Positions 36,739 through 45,750 of a stretch of DNA of 64,000 nucleotides are shown piece by piece. The stretch covers positions 1,302,001 through 1,366,000 of the forward strand of contig NZ_PPCN01000001.1 of NCBI RefSeq assembly GCF_002906165.1, in the 5' to 3' direction. The translations under genes were made by a program, and so were the position numbers. Below the pieces are notes generated by a model. The model saw nothing but the letters and a program-made list of their open reading frames with translations. It did not search any database and had not been told where the DNA came from. Every line of letters starts with the position of its first letter. Positions within the stretch are counted from its first letter, which is position 1. The DNA is from Roseibium marinum. Its GTDB lineage: Bacteria > Pseudomonadota > Alphaproteobacteria > Rhizobiales > Stappiaceae.

Positions 36739-37626
36739 TCAGTCCGCGGTGGTCGGTTCCGGCCAGTTGAATTCCGCCCAGTCGGGAAGTCTGGCCTGAA
36801 GTTCCGCGTCACCGCATTGAAGAGGGCTGCCGTTTTCCTTGGCTTGGGCAACCTTGTCAAGACGCAGCAGCGCGAGACCGATGGTCCCGCCATCGACCGG
36901 AGCGCTGGAGCCGAGCGTACCCACGCTCTTGCCGGCTGCGGTGACACTCGTTCCCTTTTCGGCAAGGGCGCTTGAACTCTCGACCGGAATGAAGCGTTTG
37001 CGGGCAGTGCTTCGATGCTGGACGCGCGAGACAACTTCCTGGCCGACAAAGCAGCCCTTGCTGAACGAGACGCCGTTGAGCTGGTCGAGGTCCGCGTCAT
37101 GCGGAAAGATGTCCGAATAGTCGTAGTCCTTCAGCCCTTCCGGCACCCCGAGGCTTATGCGGTGAGCGTCGTAGGCGGCGATGTCCGCCTGCCGTGCCGC
37201 CAATTCGGTGGACATCGAGACGGGCCCGACCGACCGCAGGCCGAGAGCGGGCAGACGTGGATCGGCGACGGTCAGCATCGCGCCTGGCGTCTCGGCGGTG
37301 CCGTCCCAGATGGCGAAGACGCCTGTCTCCCCGGCGAGCGGTTCCAGATCCACCTTCGCGCGCAACCGGTATAACGCGAGGCGCTTGATGAGATCCTGCG
37401 CTGCCGTGGCGGGCGCGTCGAGCAGATAGGCATCGCCGGCCTTGTAGATCAGGAAATCGAACAGGATCTTCCCCTGAGGCGTCAGCAGCGCCGCCGATCC
37501 AGCGCCGGTCCGGTCGATGGTCTTCAAATCCGCGGTGACCAGATTTTGCAGGAAATGATGCGTGTCGGGGCCGGATAGCCGGATCAGCGCGCGGTCGGTC
37601 AGATGGGCGAAGGAAGGGGATGGCAC
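36739..37626 (-). CDS. ygfZ: Folate-binding YgfZ/CAF17-like protein
   Basis: 295 residues from a GTG at 37626, preceded by GAGGAA; the ATG further upstream lies in non-conserved sequence. The family signature KGCFVGQEVVSRVQHR is exact, near residue 190, with the essential cysteine. LTDRALIRLSGPDTHHFLQNLVTADL is the usual N-terminus. YgfZ binds tetrahydrofolate and helps assemble or repair Fe-S clusters in enzymes such as radical SAM proteins. Divergent from the dihydroorotase gene. Confidence 0.93.
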   Translation of the reverse strand: MPSPSFAHLTDRALIRLSGPDTHHFLQNLVTADLKTIDRTGAGSAALLTPQGKILFDFLIYKAGDAYLLDAPATAAQDLIKRLALYRLRAKVDLEPLAGETGVFAIWDGTAETPGAMLTVADPRLPALGLRSVGPVSMSTELAARQADIAAYDAHRISLGVPEGLKDYDYSDIFPHDADLDQLNGVSFSKGCFVGQEVVSRVQHRSTARKRFIPVESSSALAEKGTSVTAAGKSVGTLGSSAPVDGGTIGLALLRLDKVAQAKENGSPLQCGDAELQARLPDWAEFNWPEPTTAD

Positions 37627-37796
37627 AAGGCATTCCTCAAAACATGAGTGCGGGGGCTGATATTGCAGATAGGCACTTTGCCCTGATCGGACAAGATTTG
37701 GAATTGCTGCGCGGCATCTGGCTCTTTTGACAGGGGCCGCGTATAAGTCCGGTTGAACTGAAACGCCAGTATTTAAGAGCAATGCGGAGGGGCCTA

Positions 37797-39128
37797 ATGA
37801 GCGCGACCTATGACCTGATCCTGAAGGGTGGAACCGTTGTCAATCAGGATGGCGAGGGTCGGCGCGACGTCGCGGTCAGGAACGGCCGTATCGCCGGGAT
37901 CGGTTCCTTCGATGGCTCGCAAGCAGGCGAAGTGGTCGATTGCGCGGGGCTGCATGTCCTGCCCGGTGTCATGGACACTCAGGTTCATTTTCGCGAACCC
38001 GGCCTTGAGCACAAGGAAGATCTGGAAACCGGATCCCGTGCAGCGGTCATGGGCGGTTTGACCGCCGTCTTTGAAATGCCGAATACCAATCCGCTGACAA
38101 CCTCCGAGGCGGCGCTGGCCGACAAGGTCGGGCGCGGTCATCACCGCATGCATTGCGATTTCGCCTTCTGGGTCGGTGGCACCCGGGAGAACGTAGGCGA
38201 CATTCCCGAACTTGAGCGCCTTCCGGGCGCGGCCGGCATCAAGGTGTTCATGGGATCGTCCACGGGCGACCTGCTGGTGGAAGACGATCAGGGCGTGCGG
38301 GATATCCTCTCGGTCACGCGCCGCCGGGCCGCCTTCCATTCGGAGGACGAGTTCCGCCTTCGCGAGCGCCTGGGCGAACGGGTCGAGAACGATCCTGCGT
38401 CGCATCCTGTCTGGCGCGATGAGATCGCCGCGCTGAAATGCACGCAGCGGCTGGTCGCGATTGCCCGTGAAACCGGCGCCAGGATCCATATCCTGCATCT
38501 GTCGACCGCCGAGGAAGTCGATTTTCTGATCGACCACAAGGATGTCGCCTCTATCGAGGTCACACCGCATCACCTGACCCTGACCGACGAGGCCTACCAC
38601 CGTCTCGGAAGCCTGGTACAGATGAACCCACCGGTCCGCGCGCCGCGCCACTCGGAACGCCTGTGGTGGGCGCTGCAGCAGGGCCTGCTGGATATATTCG
38701 GGTCCGATCACGCCCCGCACCTCCTGGAAGAGAAAAAGAAACCCTATCCGGCATCTCCCTCCGGCATGACCGGCGTGCAGACGCTTGTTCCCATCATGCT
38801 GGACCACGTCAATGCCGGCCGCCTCACTCTTGCGCGTTTTGTCGACATGACCAGTGCCGGCCCGGCCCGTCTGTTCCAGACGGCGCGCAAGGGCAGGATC
38901 GCGCTCGGTTACGACGCCGATTTCACGGTGGTCGATCTCAAGCGCAAGGAAACCATTCGCAATGAGTGGATCGCGTCCAAATGCGGCTGGACACCCTATG
39001 ACGGCAAGCAGGTCACCGGCTGGCCGGTCGGAACCCTCGTCCGCGGGCAGCGTGTCATGTGGGAGGGCGACCTGGTGCAGCCCTCTAAAGGGGAAGCCGT
39101 CGTTTTTCTGGACGGAATGAAGGCCTGA
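37797..39128 (+). CDS. pyrC: Dihydroorotase
   Basis: 443 residues from the ATG at 37797, with GCGGAGGGG upstream. It is a class I amidohydrolase: MDTQVHFREPGLEHKEDLETGSRAAVMGGLTAVFEMPNTNP holds the HxR metal and substrate site. Further metal ligands fall in RIHILHLSTAEE and FGSDHAPHLLEEK (catalytic Asp). It closes carbamoyl-aspartate to dihydroorotate in pyrimidine synthesis. Other cyclic amidohydrolases (allantoinase) share the fold; the FREPGLEHKED segment favours dihydroorotase. Confidence 0.88.
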   Translation: MSATYDLILKGGTVVNQDGEGRRDVAVRNGRIAGIGSFDGSQAGEVVDCAGLHVLPGVMDTQVHFREPGLEHKEDLETGSRAAVMGGLTAVFEMPNTNPLTTSEAALADKVGRGHHRMHCDFAFWVGGTRENVGDIPELERLPGAAGIKVFMGSSTGDLLVEDDQGVRDILSVTRRRAAFHSEDEFRLRERLGERVENDPASHPVWRDEIAALKCTQRLVAIARETGARIHILHLSTAEEVDFLIDHKDVASIEVTPHHLTLTDEAYHRLGSLVQMNPPVRAPRHSERLWWALQQGLLDIFGSDHAPHLLEEKKKPYPASPSGMTGVQTLVPIMLDHVNAGRLTLARFVDMTSAGPARLFQTARKGRIALGYDADFTVVDLKRKETIRNEWIASKCGWTPYDGKQVTGWPVGTLVRGQRVMWEGDLVQPSKGEAVVFLDGMKA

Positions 39129-39337
39129 GAAAGCCTGCCTGCGCCAGCGTTCCCGCGCAGGATACGGATTCCTTACATTTTGTGATGTGAATAACAGCGC
39201 AAACCTGGATAATGTGGAATTTTAAAGGGAACAGTGAAGGAAACCAATGAGTAACCTTGTTTCCTAACCTGTTTTACACACGTCACGGTTAGAGTTTGAA
39301 TCGAGCTTTATGAGTTTTGCGTTTGGGGAGCTCTGCA

Positions 39338-40567
39338 ATGTTGTTTGATAAGATTTATACCCGGAGACGGCGGGCGGGCACATTTGTGAGCCTTGCAGGC
39401 GCCGCGTTTTTGTCGATCACCGCCTTTTCGGGCGCCTTGGCGCGCGATGCCGCGCCGACGACGGATGAGGGCGAGGCTTCGCAGCCACCACTCCATATGG
39501 TGGTCTCGCTGGAAGACCAGCAGATCAGGGTCTATCGCGGCCTCGACCTGATCGAGACCTCACCGATTTCGTCCGGAAAGCGTGGGCACAGTACGCCGAC
39601 CGGCGTCTTTTCCATTCTGGAAAAGCGCCGCAAGCATTTTTCCAATCTCTACGACAATGCGCCGATGCCGTTCATGCAGCGTCTGACATGGTCGGGTGTC
39701 GCGATGCACGTGGGCCGGCTTCCCGGCCGTCCGGCCTCGCATGGCTGCATCCGGCTGCCGCGCGATTTCGCCAAGTCACTCTACAGCATGACGGATCGCG
39801 GCATGCATGTCGTTGTGACGCGGGACGCCTCCGATCCGGTCCGCGTGTCTCACTCGGTGCTGCCGCAGCCCTTTGCGCCCGCAACGGAAGTCGCGAGCCT
39901 TTCCAGCAAGACCATTGAGGCGGATCCCGCCCTGCGCGGCGCGATCCGGGAAACCGAACTGAACGCATCCCTGACGGTGGTCCAGCCGGAGAACCCGGAT
40001 TTCGATCAGCCTCTGCGCATGATCATCACGCCGCAGAAGCAGCCGGGCCGGGTGCAGGTCCTGCAGGACCTCCTCAACCGGATGGGTTTCAACGCCGGTC
40101 CGGTTGACGGTGTCCTGGGCCGCAAGACCCGCGCGGCGATCAGCCTCTACCAGGAAGGTGCGGACCTGCCGGTCACCGGAGGGATCACCGACGCTCTGGA
40201 AGCGCGCATTCACGCCGATGCCGGGTACGAGGAGCCGCGGAACGCCATGCTGCGCGTGCGCCGCAAGTTCCGCGACATCTACTCGGCTCCGGTCAGCTTG
40301 AAGGATATCGACCTGGAAATCGGCACGCATGTCTTCACCGCCCTTGATTTCCAGCCGGGGGATGCGTCCGTCGACTGGATCGCCGTTTCCGCCGAGGGCG
40401 GGCGTGGCGGGGCGCCGGCCGGCATTCTCGACCGGATCGAGATTTCGGACAAGGTCGCAACGGACCTTGCCAGGATGCTGACGCCGGGCACGTCGCTCAC
40501 GGTCACCGACCGCAGCTTTGCGCGCAACACCGGTCTGGGCACCGACTTCGTGGTGATCACCCGCTGA
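39338..40567 (+). CDS. L,D-transpeptidase with peptidoglycan-binding domain
   Basis: 409 residues from the ATG at 39338 (GGGGAG upstream). A signal peptide ends around SGALARDA. The YkuD domain follows directly (LHMVVSLEDQQIRVYRGLDLIETSPISSGKRGHSTPTGVF), and RPASHGCIRLPRDFAKSLY carries the catalytic SHGCIR motif with the nucleophilic cysteine. Residues about 235-290 (LQDLLNRMGFNAGPVDGVLGRKTRAAISLYQ) are a peptidoglycan-binding repeat. The C-terminal 110 residues are unassigned. It cross-links peptidoglycan or attaches proteins to it in the periplasm. A strong terminator follows. Confidence 0.92.
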   Translation: MLFDKIYTRRRRAGTFVSLAGAAFLSITAFSGALARDAAPTTDEGEASQPPLHMVVSLEDQQIRVYRGLDLIETSPISSGKRGHSTPTGVFSILEKRRKHFSNLYDNAPMPFMQRLTWSGVAMHVGRLPGRPASHGCIRLPRDFAKSLYSMTDRGMHVVVTRDASDPVRVSHSVLPQPFAPATEVASLSSKTIEADPALRGAIRETELNASLTVVQPENPDFDQPLRMIITPQKQPGRVQVLQDLLNRMGFNAGPVDGVLGRKTRAAISLYQEGADLPVTGGITDALEARIHADAGYEEPRNAMLRVRRKFRDIYSAPVSLKDIDLEIGTHVFTALDFQPGDASVDWIAVSAEGGRGGAPAGILDRIEISDKVATDLARMLTPGTSLTVTDRSFARNTGLGTDFVVITR

Positions 40568-40614
40568 TCGGAATTTGGCGCTGATCTGAATTTGATTAGT
40601 CCGATAAGCAATTC

Positions 40615-40639
40615 AACCCCCGCTACGGCGGGGGTTTTT
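40615..40639 (+). terminator. Rho-independent terminator after the L,D-transpeptidase gene
   Basis: ACCCCCGC, a TACG loop and GCGGGGGT form a strong GC stem followed by TTTTA. It ends the L,D-transpeptidase transcript and isolates the btaAB promoter. Confidence 0.88.
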
Positions 40640-40670
40640 ATTATCCGGATAAACGCGCAAATCTCCTCGA

Positions 40671-40688
40671 ACGTCACCAAACTGTCGT
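40671..40688 (+). promoter_or_regulatory. Candidate Pho box upstream of btaAB
   Basis: ACGTCAC-CAAA-CTGTCGT has the 7-4-7 spacing of a PhoB box, with the second half site matching CTGTCAT at six of seven positions and the first at five. It lies 55 bp before btaA. Known btaAB genes of rhizobia respond to phosphate starvation, which makes the site plausible. Confidence 0.42.
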
Positions 40689-40742
40689 GTCGCTCACGTA
40701 TCGCAAGGCAGTTTATTCGCGCGGTTGACTCGGGAGAAAGAC

Positions 40743-42017
40743 ATGGCGCACGGCACGCTGACGGCTTCGAAAAAACGTCTCGGGAATGCGGTTCACCGCT
40801 CCGAGGCGACCTCTCGCGACGGAATTCTGGAACGGCTCTTCACCTTTGCCTTCAAGGGGCTGGTCTACCCGCAGATCTGGGAAGATCCGGATGTAGACAT
40901 GAAGGCTCTGCGGCTCACCTCCGAAAGCCGCATGATCGCCATCGCGTCCGGCGGCTGCAACGTCATGTCGTATCTCACCGCCAATCCGGCCGAAATCACC
41001 GCGGTCGACCTGAACAGGGCGCATGTGGCGCTGGGCCGGCTGAAACTGGCCGCGGCGAAGTATTTTCCCAACTACGAAACCTTCTACCGGTTTTTCGGCG
41101 AAGCCGACGAGAAGGCCAATGTAGCTGCCTATAACCGCTTCCTGAAGGACAATCTCGATGCGGAAACGGTCGCCTACTGGGAAGGCCGCGACATTGCCAA
41201 CCGGGGCCGCAAACGCATCACTCTGTTCTCCCGCGATCTCTACCATCACGGCCTGCTCGGCTATTGCATCGGCGTCGGCCACCTGATCGCCCGTCTTTAC
41301 GGCATCGATCCGAAATACATGGTGAAGACCAGGTCGCTTGAAGAGCAGCGCAGTTTTTTCGATACGGCGCTGGCGCCGCTTTTCGACAAGCGCCTTGTGC
41401 GCTGGGCGACATCGAAGAAAATGTCGCTCTACGGGCTGGGCATTCCGCCCGCGCAATATGATGCGCTGGTCTCGGCCAATGCGGATGGCAATATGTCCGC
41501 CGTGCTTCGCCAGCGCCTGGAAAAGCTGGCCTGCGATTTCTCCATGCAGGACAACTATTTCGCATGGCAGGCCTTCGGCCGGGGGTATGCCCCGAAGTCC
41601 GGTGAAGCGTCCGGGGAAACGACCGGAGAATCGGGGCCCCTGCCGCCTTACCTGAAACGCGATCATTTCGAGGCGATCCGCCAGCGCGCCGACCGCGTGC
41701 GGGTTCTGAACCGGAATTTCACCGAACATCTGCATAGCGTCGCCGACGATACGCTCGATGCTTATGTGCTGCTCGACGCCCAGGACTGGATGACCGATCA
41801 CCAGCTCAACGCGCTGTGGAGCGAGATCACCCGGACCGCGCGCCCCGGCGCCCGCGTCATCTTCCGCACGGCGGCCGAGCCGACCCTGCTGCCCGGCCGC
41901 GTCGCCGACGAAATTCTCGACCGCTGGACCTATGAGGAAGCGGAAAGCCTGGAGCTCGGGCGTCAGGACCGCTCGTCGATCTATGGCGGCTTCCACCTCT
42001 ATGTCTTCAACGGCTAA
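40743..42017 (+). CDS. btaA: S-adenosylmethionine:diacylglycerol 3-amino-3-carboxypropyltransferase
   Basis: 424 residues from the ATG at 40743 (GGGAG upstream). This is the DUF3419/BtaA family: FAFKGLVYPQIWEDPDVDMKALRL, IAIASGGCNVMSYLTANPAEITAVDLNRAHVALGRLKL and YWEGRDIANRGRKRITLFSRDLYHHGLLG are typical. GGCNVMSYL with AVDLN is the SAM site. It moves the aminocarboxypropyl group of SAM onto diacylglycerol, the first step to betaine lipid DGTS. The btaB gene follows after 21 bp. Confidence 0.93.
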   Translation: MAHGTLTASKKRLGNAVHRSEATSRDGILERLFTFAFKGLVYPQIWEDPDVDMKALRLTSESRMIAIASGGCNVMSYLTANPAEITAVDLNRAHVALGRLKLAAAKYFPNYETFYRFFGEADEKANVAAYNRFLKDNLDAETVAYWEGRDIANRGRKRITLFSRDLYHHGLLGYCIGVGHLIARLYGIDPKYMVKTRSLEEQRSFFDTALAPLFDKRLVRWATSKKMSLYGLGIPPAQYDALVSANADGNMSAVLRQRLEKLACDFSMQDNYFAWQAFGRGYAPKSGEASGETTGESGPLPPYLKRDHFEAIRQRADRVRVLNRNFTEHLHSVADDTLDAYVLLDAQDWMTDHQLNALWSEITRTARPGARVIFRTAAEPTLLPGRVADEILDRWTYEEAESLELGRQDRSSIYGGFHLYVFNG

Positions 42018-42038
42018 CGGGAGACTCCGGGTATCCGC

Positions 42039-42710
42039 ATGAGCGAAGCTGCCGAAACAGCCCGGTTGATGGACGGCGTCTATCGCCGCCAGCGCCATTT
42101 CTACGACCTGACCCGCAAGTATTACCTGCTCGGCCGGGACCTGCTGATCGACGAATTGCAGCCGCCCGCCGGGGGCACGGTGCTGGAACTCGGCTGCGGC
42201 ACCGGCCGCAACCTGATCGCCGCCGCCAGACGTTACCCGCAAGCCCGCTTCTACGGCCTCGATATCTCCCGGCAGATGCTCGACACCGCGCAAACCAACA
42301 TCGACAAGGCCGGTTTGACCGACCGGATCGTGCTTGTCGAGGGCGATGCCGCCAACCCGGCGGCGACAGACCCCCTGGGCGTTCCCGCCTTCGACCGGGT
42401 GTTTTATTCCTACACCCTCTCCATGATCCCGATCTGGCGCGAGGCGCTGGCCGCCGGCACCAATCGCCTCAAGGATACCGGCCGCATCCACGTAGTCGAT
42501 TTCGGCCAGCAGGCAAGGTTGCCCGGCTGGTTCCGGACGCTGCTGTTCGCCTGGCTGAAATCCTTCCACGTCACCCCGCGTGCGGAGCTGGAAGCCGAAC
42601 TTCAGAGCCTTGCGGGAAAGACGGGGACCGAGTTGAAGGTCCGGAATCTCTATCGCGGCTATGCGCAGTATGCGGAGCTTCGGAAGGCGGTTACAGGTCC
42701 CTGTAGCTGA
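42039..42710 (+). CDS. btaB: Betaine lipid N-methyltransferase
   Basis: 223 residues. VYRRQRHFYDLTRKYYLLGRDLLIDEL starts the protein. VLELGCGTGRNLIAAARRYP is SAM motif I and ARFYGLDISRQML motif II. FDRVFYSYTLSMIPIWREAL and IHVVDFGQQARLPGWFRTLLFAWLKSFHVTP follow in the BtaB pattern. It methylates the lipid made by BtaA three times to give DGTS. The 3' end overlaps the convergent ydjC-type gene by 20 bp, and a diverged copy of its segment 42484-42563 lies at 43647-43726, so the C-terminus may have been altered by recombination. Confidence 0.92.
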   Translation: MSEAAETARLMDGVYRRQRHFYDLTRKYYLLGRDLLIDELQPPAGGTVLELGCGTGRNLIAAARRYPQARFYGLDISRQMLDTAQTNIDKAGLTDRIVLVEGDAANPAATDPLGVPAFDRVFYSYTLSMIPIWREALAAGTNRLKDTGRIHVVDFGQQARLPGWFRTLLFAWLKSFHVTPRAELEAELQSLAGKTGTELKVRNLYRGYAQYAELRKAVTGPCS

Positions 42711-43479
42711 TCAATTGGATGCCCGACTGCTCAACCTGCTCCTGCAGTTCGGCACTGGAGAGCGTCTGTAGGCAGGTGACCCGGTCCTGCTCCACATCTT
42801 CGTATCCACGATGGCCCGACGCCGCAAGTTCCGGCGACTCGACAGCAGGATGATCGATGAAGATATAGGTTCCGCTCGCGAGGCCGGCCAGCTCCGCAAC
42901 AAATGCAGATATTCTCGCCTCCGCGCTGCGCGGAAATTTCCGATAGCCTTCGATCCTTGGCAGTCCGTGTCCGAACGGATCGTCCTTGAGCCCGGACTCG
43001 CTACAAAGGTCCGATACGATCTCCTCAAGCCTCGGGTCGAACTCCTTGAAATGCCGTATCATGTGCGAACTGATATGCGAAGCATGAGGGAACATCGCCA
43101 CACCAAGCTCAATCTGAGCCCTGAATTCTCTGGAAATTTCGTCAATCGACCAATCGCTTTCCTGCAGACTTCGACGGGCGTCGCCTTCTCTGGGTGTCAG
43201 CAACGGCAGAAAGGCCCCGGTGTCATCGACGATGGTTTTCGCCGCGGTCAGAGGCCGCCATTTCACGGCATCCCATTCACTGGTCAGGGTGAGATGGATA
43301 CCAATATCGATATCTGGTCTTTCCCCAAATATCAGGGCTGCGTGATTGACCCATGCGCATGGCATCATGACTTCAACGCTGCGGGCAACGCCATCGGTGC
43401 ATGCCCGCAGGCAACCGATGTTCGAGGCCCATCCGGAACCTGCGTCGTCTGCTCGAACTATCAGCCGCGTGTCTGGCAA
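42691..43479 (-). CDS. YdjC/ChbG family carbohydrate deacetylase-like protein
   Basis: 262 residues. RLIVRADDAGSGWASNIGCLRACTDGVARSVEVMMPCAW at the N-terminus holds the DD metal motif, and DIGIHLTLTSEWDAVKWRPL and HISSHMIRHF supply the histidines of the YdjC fold. Family members remove acetyl groups from chito-oligosaccharides or lipid-linked sugars. Here the gene sits antisense against the btaB end, with lower GC and next to a btaB remnant, which suggests it arrived by recombination. The target sugar is unknown. Confidence 0.85.
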   Translation of the reverse strand: MPDTRLIVRADDAGSGWASNIGCLRACTDGVARSVEVMMPCAWVNHAALIFGERPDIDIGIHLTLTSEWDAVKWRPLTAAKTIVDDTGAFLPLLTPREGDARRSLQESDWSIDEISREFRAQIELGVAMFPHASHISSHMIRHFKEFDPRLEEIVSDLCSESGLKDDPFGHGLPRIEGYRKFPRSAEARISAFVAELAGLASGTYIFIDHPAVESPELAASGHRGYEDVEQDRVTCLQTLSSAELQEQVEQSGIQLISYRDL

Positions 43480-43646
43480 TTCCCAAGCCCCTTTTTTCCT
43501 GTAGTGAGAAAATCACATCCTGCGCATTCCGTCAGGCGGAAATCTTGCCATAGATGGTCGCAACCAGAAGCTTGCAAAGGGCTTGAAGCGATCTTTCAAG
43601 GAAGGCAGGCTCACGACAAATCAGAGCCGTCTTAAGCATATCTGTT

Positions 43647-43726
43647 GCATCCACTTGGTCGATTTCGGCCCGCAGAAGGACCTGCCCGGCTGGTTCCGCA
43701 CGCTGTTCTTCGCCCGGCCGAGATCG
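43647..43726 (+). pseudogene. Diverged internal fragment of btaB
   Basis: 80 bases align without gaps to 42484-42563 inside btaB; hand counting gives 63 identities (about 79%). The fragment reads HLVDFGPQKDLPGWFRTLFFARP in frame, matching HVVDFGQQARLPGWFRTLLFAWL. Coding character ends soon after and there is no start or full domain. It is too diverged for a recent copy, so it looks like a leftover from a different btaB allele. Confidence 0.75.
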
Positions 43727-43812
43727 ATGCCGGATCAATTGTTTTTGTGCCGGTTTTGAGATCTTAATGGAGAAGGTTCGGAACGAACCGCCTGAAGGAA
43801 CAAGAGATCACG

Positions 43813-45399
43813 ATGAAAAATCCCGAAATCAGTTTTCATGGCGCTTCCCGGGCCGTAACAGGATCCTGTTTCCGGCTTGAAACCGAAACGGGCACGATCC
43901 TGATCGATTGCGGGTTGTTTCAAGGCTCGAAAACGGAGAAGGAACTCAACTACCGGCCTTTCCCGTTCACGCCATCCGACATCGATGCGGTCCTGCTGAC
44001 CCATGCCCATATCGACCACTCCGGCCTGTTGCCGAAGCTTGTCAAACACGGGTTTGACGGCTCGATCCATGCGACCCCTGCAACCGCCGATCTCGTTGAA
44101 GTCATGCTGCTGGACAGTGCGCATATCCAGGAAGTCGAGGTGCGTCAGTTCAACAAGAGAGCCGCGAAGCGCAGGCGGCGGAATGTTACGCCGATCTATG
44201 ACGAAATCGATGTCCGGCAGACAATCAAACTCTTGAGAAAAACCGGATACGATCACTGGTTCGCCGTCCTGCCGGGTGTGCGGGGCCGCTTCTGGAATGC
44301 CGGTCACATGCTGGGTTCAGCTTCACTGGAACTGGAAATCAAACAGGAAGATGGCAGCGACCTGCGGCTTCTGTTTTCCGGTGACATCGGCCCGGACTTC
44401 AAGCTGCTGCACCCGGACCCGGAAGCGCCCGGAAATATCGATTTCCTGATTTGCGAATCCACCTATGGGGATCGTGACAGGAACGACGTAAAACCGGAGC
44501 AGCGCAGACAAATACTGGCGCGCGAAGTCCGCGAAGCGATCAAGCCGAACGGTGCCTTGATTATCCCGTCGTTTGCGGTTGAACGGGCGCAGGAACTCAT
44601 CAGCGACCTCGGTCTTTTGATGAAAGAGGGGCAGGTACCGACGGTACCGGTTTATCTCGATAGTCCATTGGCCATCCGGGCGACGGAGGTGTTCGCGCGC
44701 CATGCCGATGAACTGGAACGCGATGCGAAATTCCTGCAAGGGCTTGAAGGCCATAACCTGCATTTTTCACAGTCGATGGAACAGAGCAAAGCTCTCGACC
44801 GGCTTCGCGATTTTCATATCGTCATTGCGGCAAGCGGCATGTGTGAAGCAGGTCGGATTCGGCACAGGCTGAAGAACTGGCTATGGCGGGAAGAGGCGAC
44901 CGTTCTGATCGTTGGCTATCAGGCGCAAGGCACCTTGGGACGTATCCTGATGGAGGGCGCCAAAAATGTTCGCATACAGGGGGATGAAATTGCCGTCCGC
45001 GCCCGGATCCGAACCATCGATCTGTATTCCGGCCATGCGGACAAGACCGAACTGGTCGACTGGATCAAGAAACGGCTTCCGATCAACAAGGGGGTGTTCG
45101 TTGTGCATGGCGAGGAAAACGCGAATTCCGAACTTGCCGAGACCGCACGCGGGTTTCTGCCGTCTGAGAAAGTCTTCTCACCTTACCTCGATTCCACTTA
45201 CGAGTTGACGCCGGACGGTGCCCTCCTTTGCGCGGAAACTGCGGAGCCCCGGCTTGCCCCGGATCAGGTCGCGCGTCAGGATTGGCACAATGATGTCACC
45301 CGGCTCATTTTGGACATCAACAACCAGCTGGGGTCACAGACGGATCCGAAATCACGGCATGAACTGATCGAAAAACTCCGCCAGGTGCTTGAAAGCTGA
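43813..45399 (+). CDS. MBL-fold beta-CASP family metallohydrolase
   Basis: 528 residues. ISFHGASRAVTGSCFRLETETGTILIDCGLFQGS is the MBL start and LLTHAHIDHSGLLPKLVKHGF the HxHxDH zinc motif. NAGHMLGSASLEL, SGDIGPDFKLL, CESTYGDR, ALIIPSFAVERAQELI and ASGMCEAGRIRHRL are beta-CASP segments, and VRARIRTIDLYSGHADKTELVDW the C-terminal zinc histidine. Relatives are RNA exo/endonucleases of the YSH1 type. Whether this one acts on RNA is untested. Composition is lower in GC than neighbours. Confidence 0.9.
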   Translation: MKNPEISFHGASRAVTGSCFRLETETGTILIDCGLFQGSKTEKELNYRPFPFTPSDIDAVLLTHAHIDHSGLLPKLVKHGFDGSIHATPATADLVEVMLLDSAHIQEVEVRQFNKRAAKRRRRNVTPIYDEIDVRQTIKLLRKTGYDHWFAVLPGVRGRFWNAGHMLGSASLELEIKQEDGSDLRLLFSGDIGPDFKLLHPDPEAPGNIDFLICESTYGDRDRNDVKPEQRRQILAREVREAIKPNGALIIPSFAVERAQELISDLGLLMKEGQVPTVPVYLDSPLAIRATEVFARHADELERDAKFLQGLEGHNLHFSQSMEQSKALDRLRDFHIVIAASGMCEAGRIRHRLKNWLWREEATVLIVGYQAQGTLGRILMEGAKNVRIQGDEIAVRARIRTIDLYSGHADKTELVDWIKKRLPINKGVFVVHGEENANSELAETARGFLPSEKVFSPYLDSTYELTPDGALLCAETAEPRLAPDQVARQDWHNDVTRLILDINNQLGSQTDPKSRHELIEKLRQVLES

Positions 45400-45645
45400 C
45401 CTTATGGAAATGGCCTCGGCTTAACCGTTCCAGGGCTCGTCGGTTCCGGCACCAGGCGCCGTTTTGGCGGTTGCCTGACCTCGCCCATGATTGCCCTCTT
45501 AAGGAGCTTCGCGAAAAGGGCGGCCAACTCCTCTTGAACTCGGGTGTCGCGCCGGACAAGCGATGCGCGGATGGGGGCACCCGCTGCTGTCCGGTTTGGA
45601 TGGTCTCTGCATTCCGCAACGGGCCTTGCGGCTGGCACCCGGTCT
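45400..45645. other. Intergenic region with a possible decayed coding fragment
   Basis: On the minus strand one frame reads RDTRVQEELAALFAKLLKRAIMG with helix-like, protein-like character, ending at a stop near 45402. It lacks a start and a family match, so it may be a gene relic. Nothing else was recognised. Confidence 0.3.
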
Positions 45646-45689
45646 CCCCCCTTGAGAGGGAGATGTCTCCGAAAGGAGACAGAGGGGGG
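45646..45689. repeat. GC-rich palindromic intergenic repeat
   Basis: CCCCCCTTGAGAGGGAGA, TGTCTCC-GAAA-GGAGACA and GAGGGGGG make a 44-bp nested hairpin with a GNRA-type GAAA loop. It lies between the convergent MBL and BatD-type genes. Similar sequences are common intergenic repeats in alphaproteobacteria. Confidence 0.7.
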
Positions 45690-45750
45690 TGACAGTCCCT
45701 CAGAATGACGCGGCTTTTCCCGAATTTGCTGCTCCGCTTCACCTCCGCCT

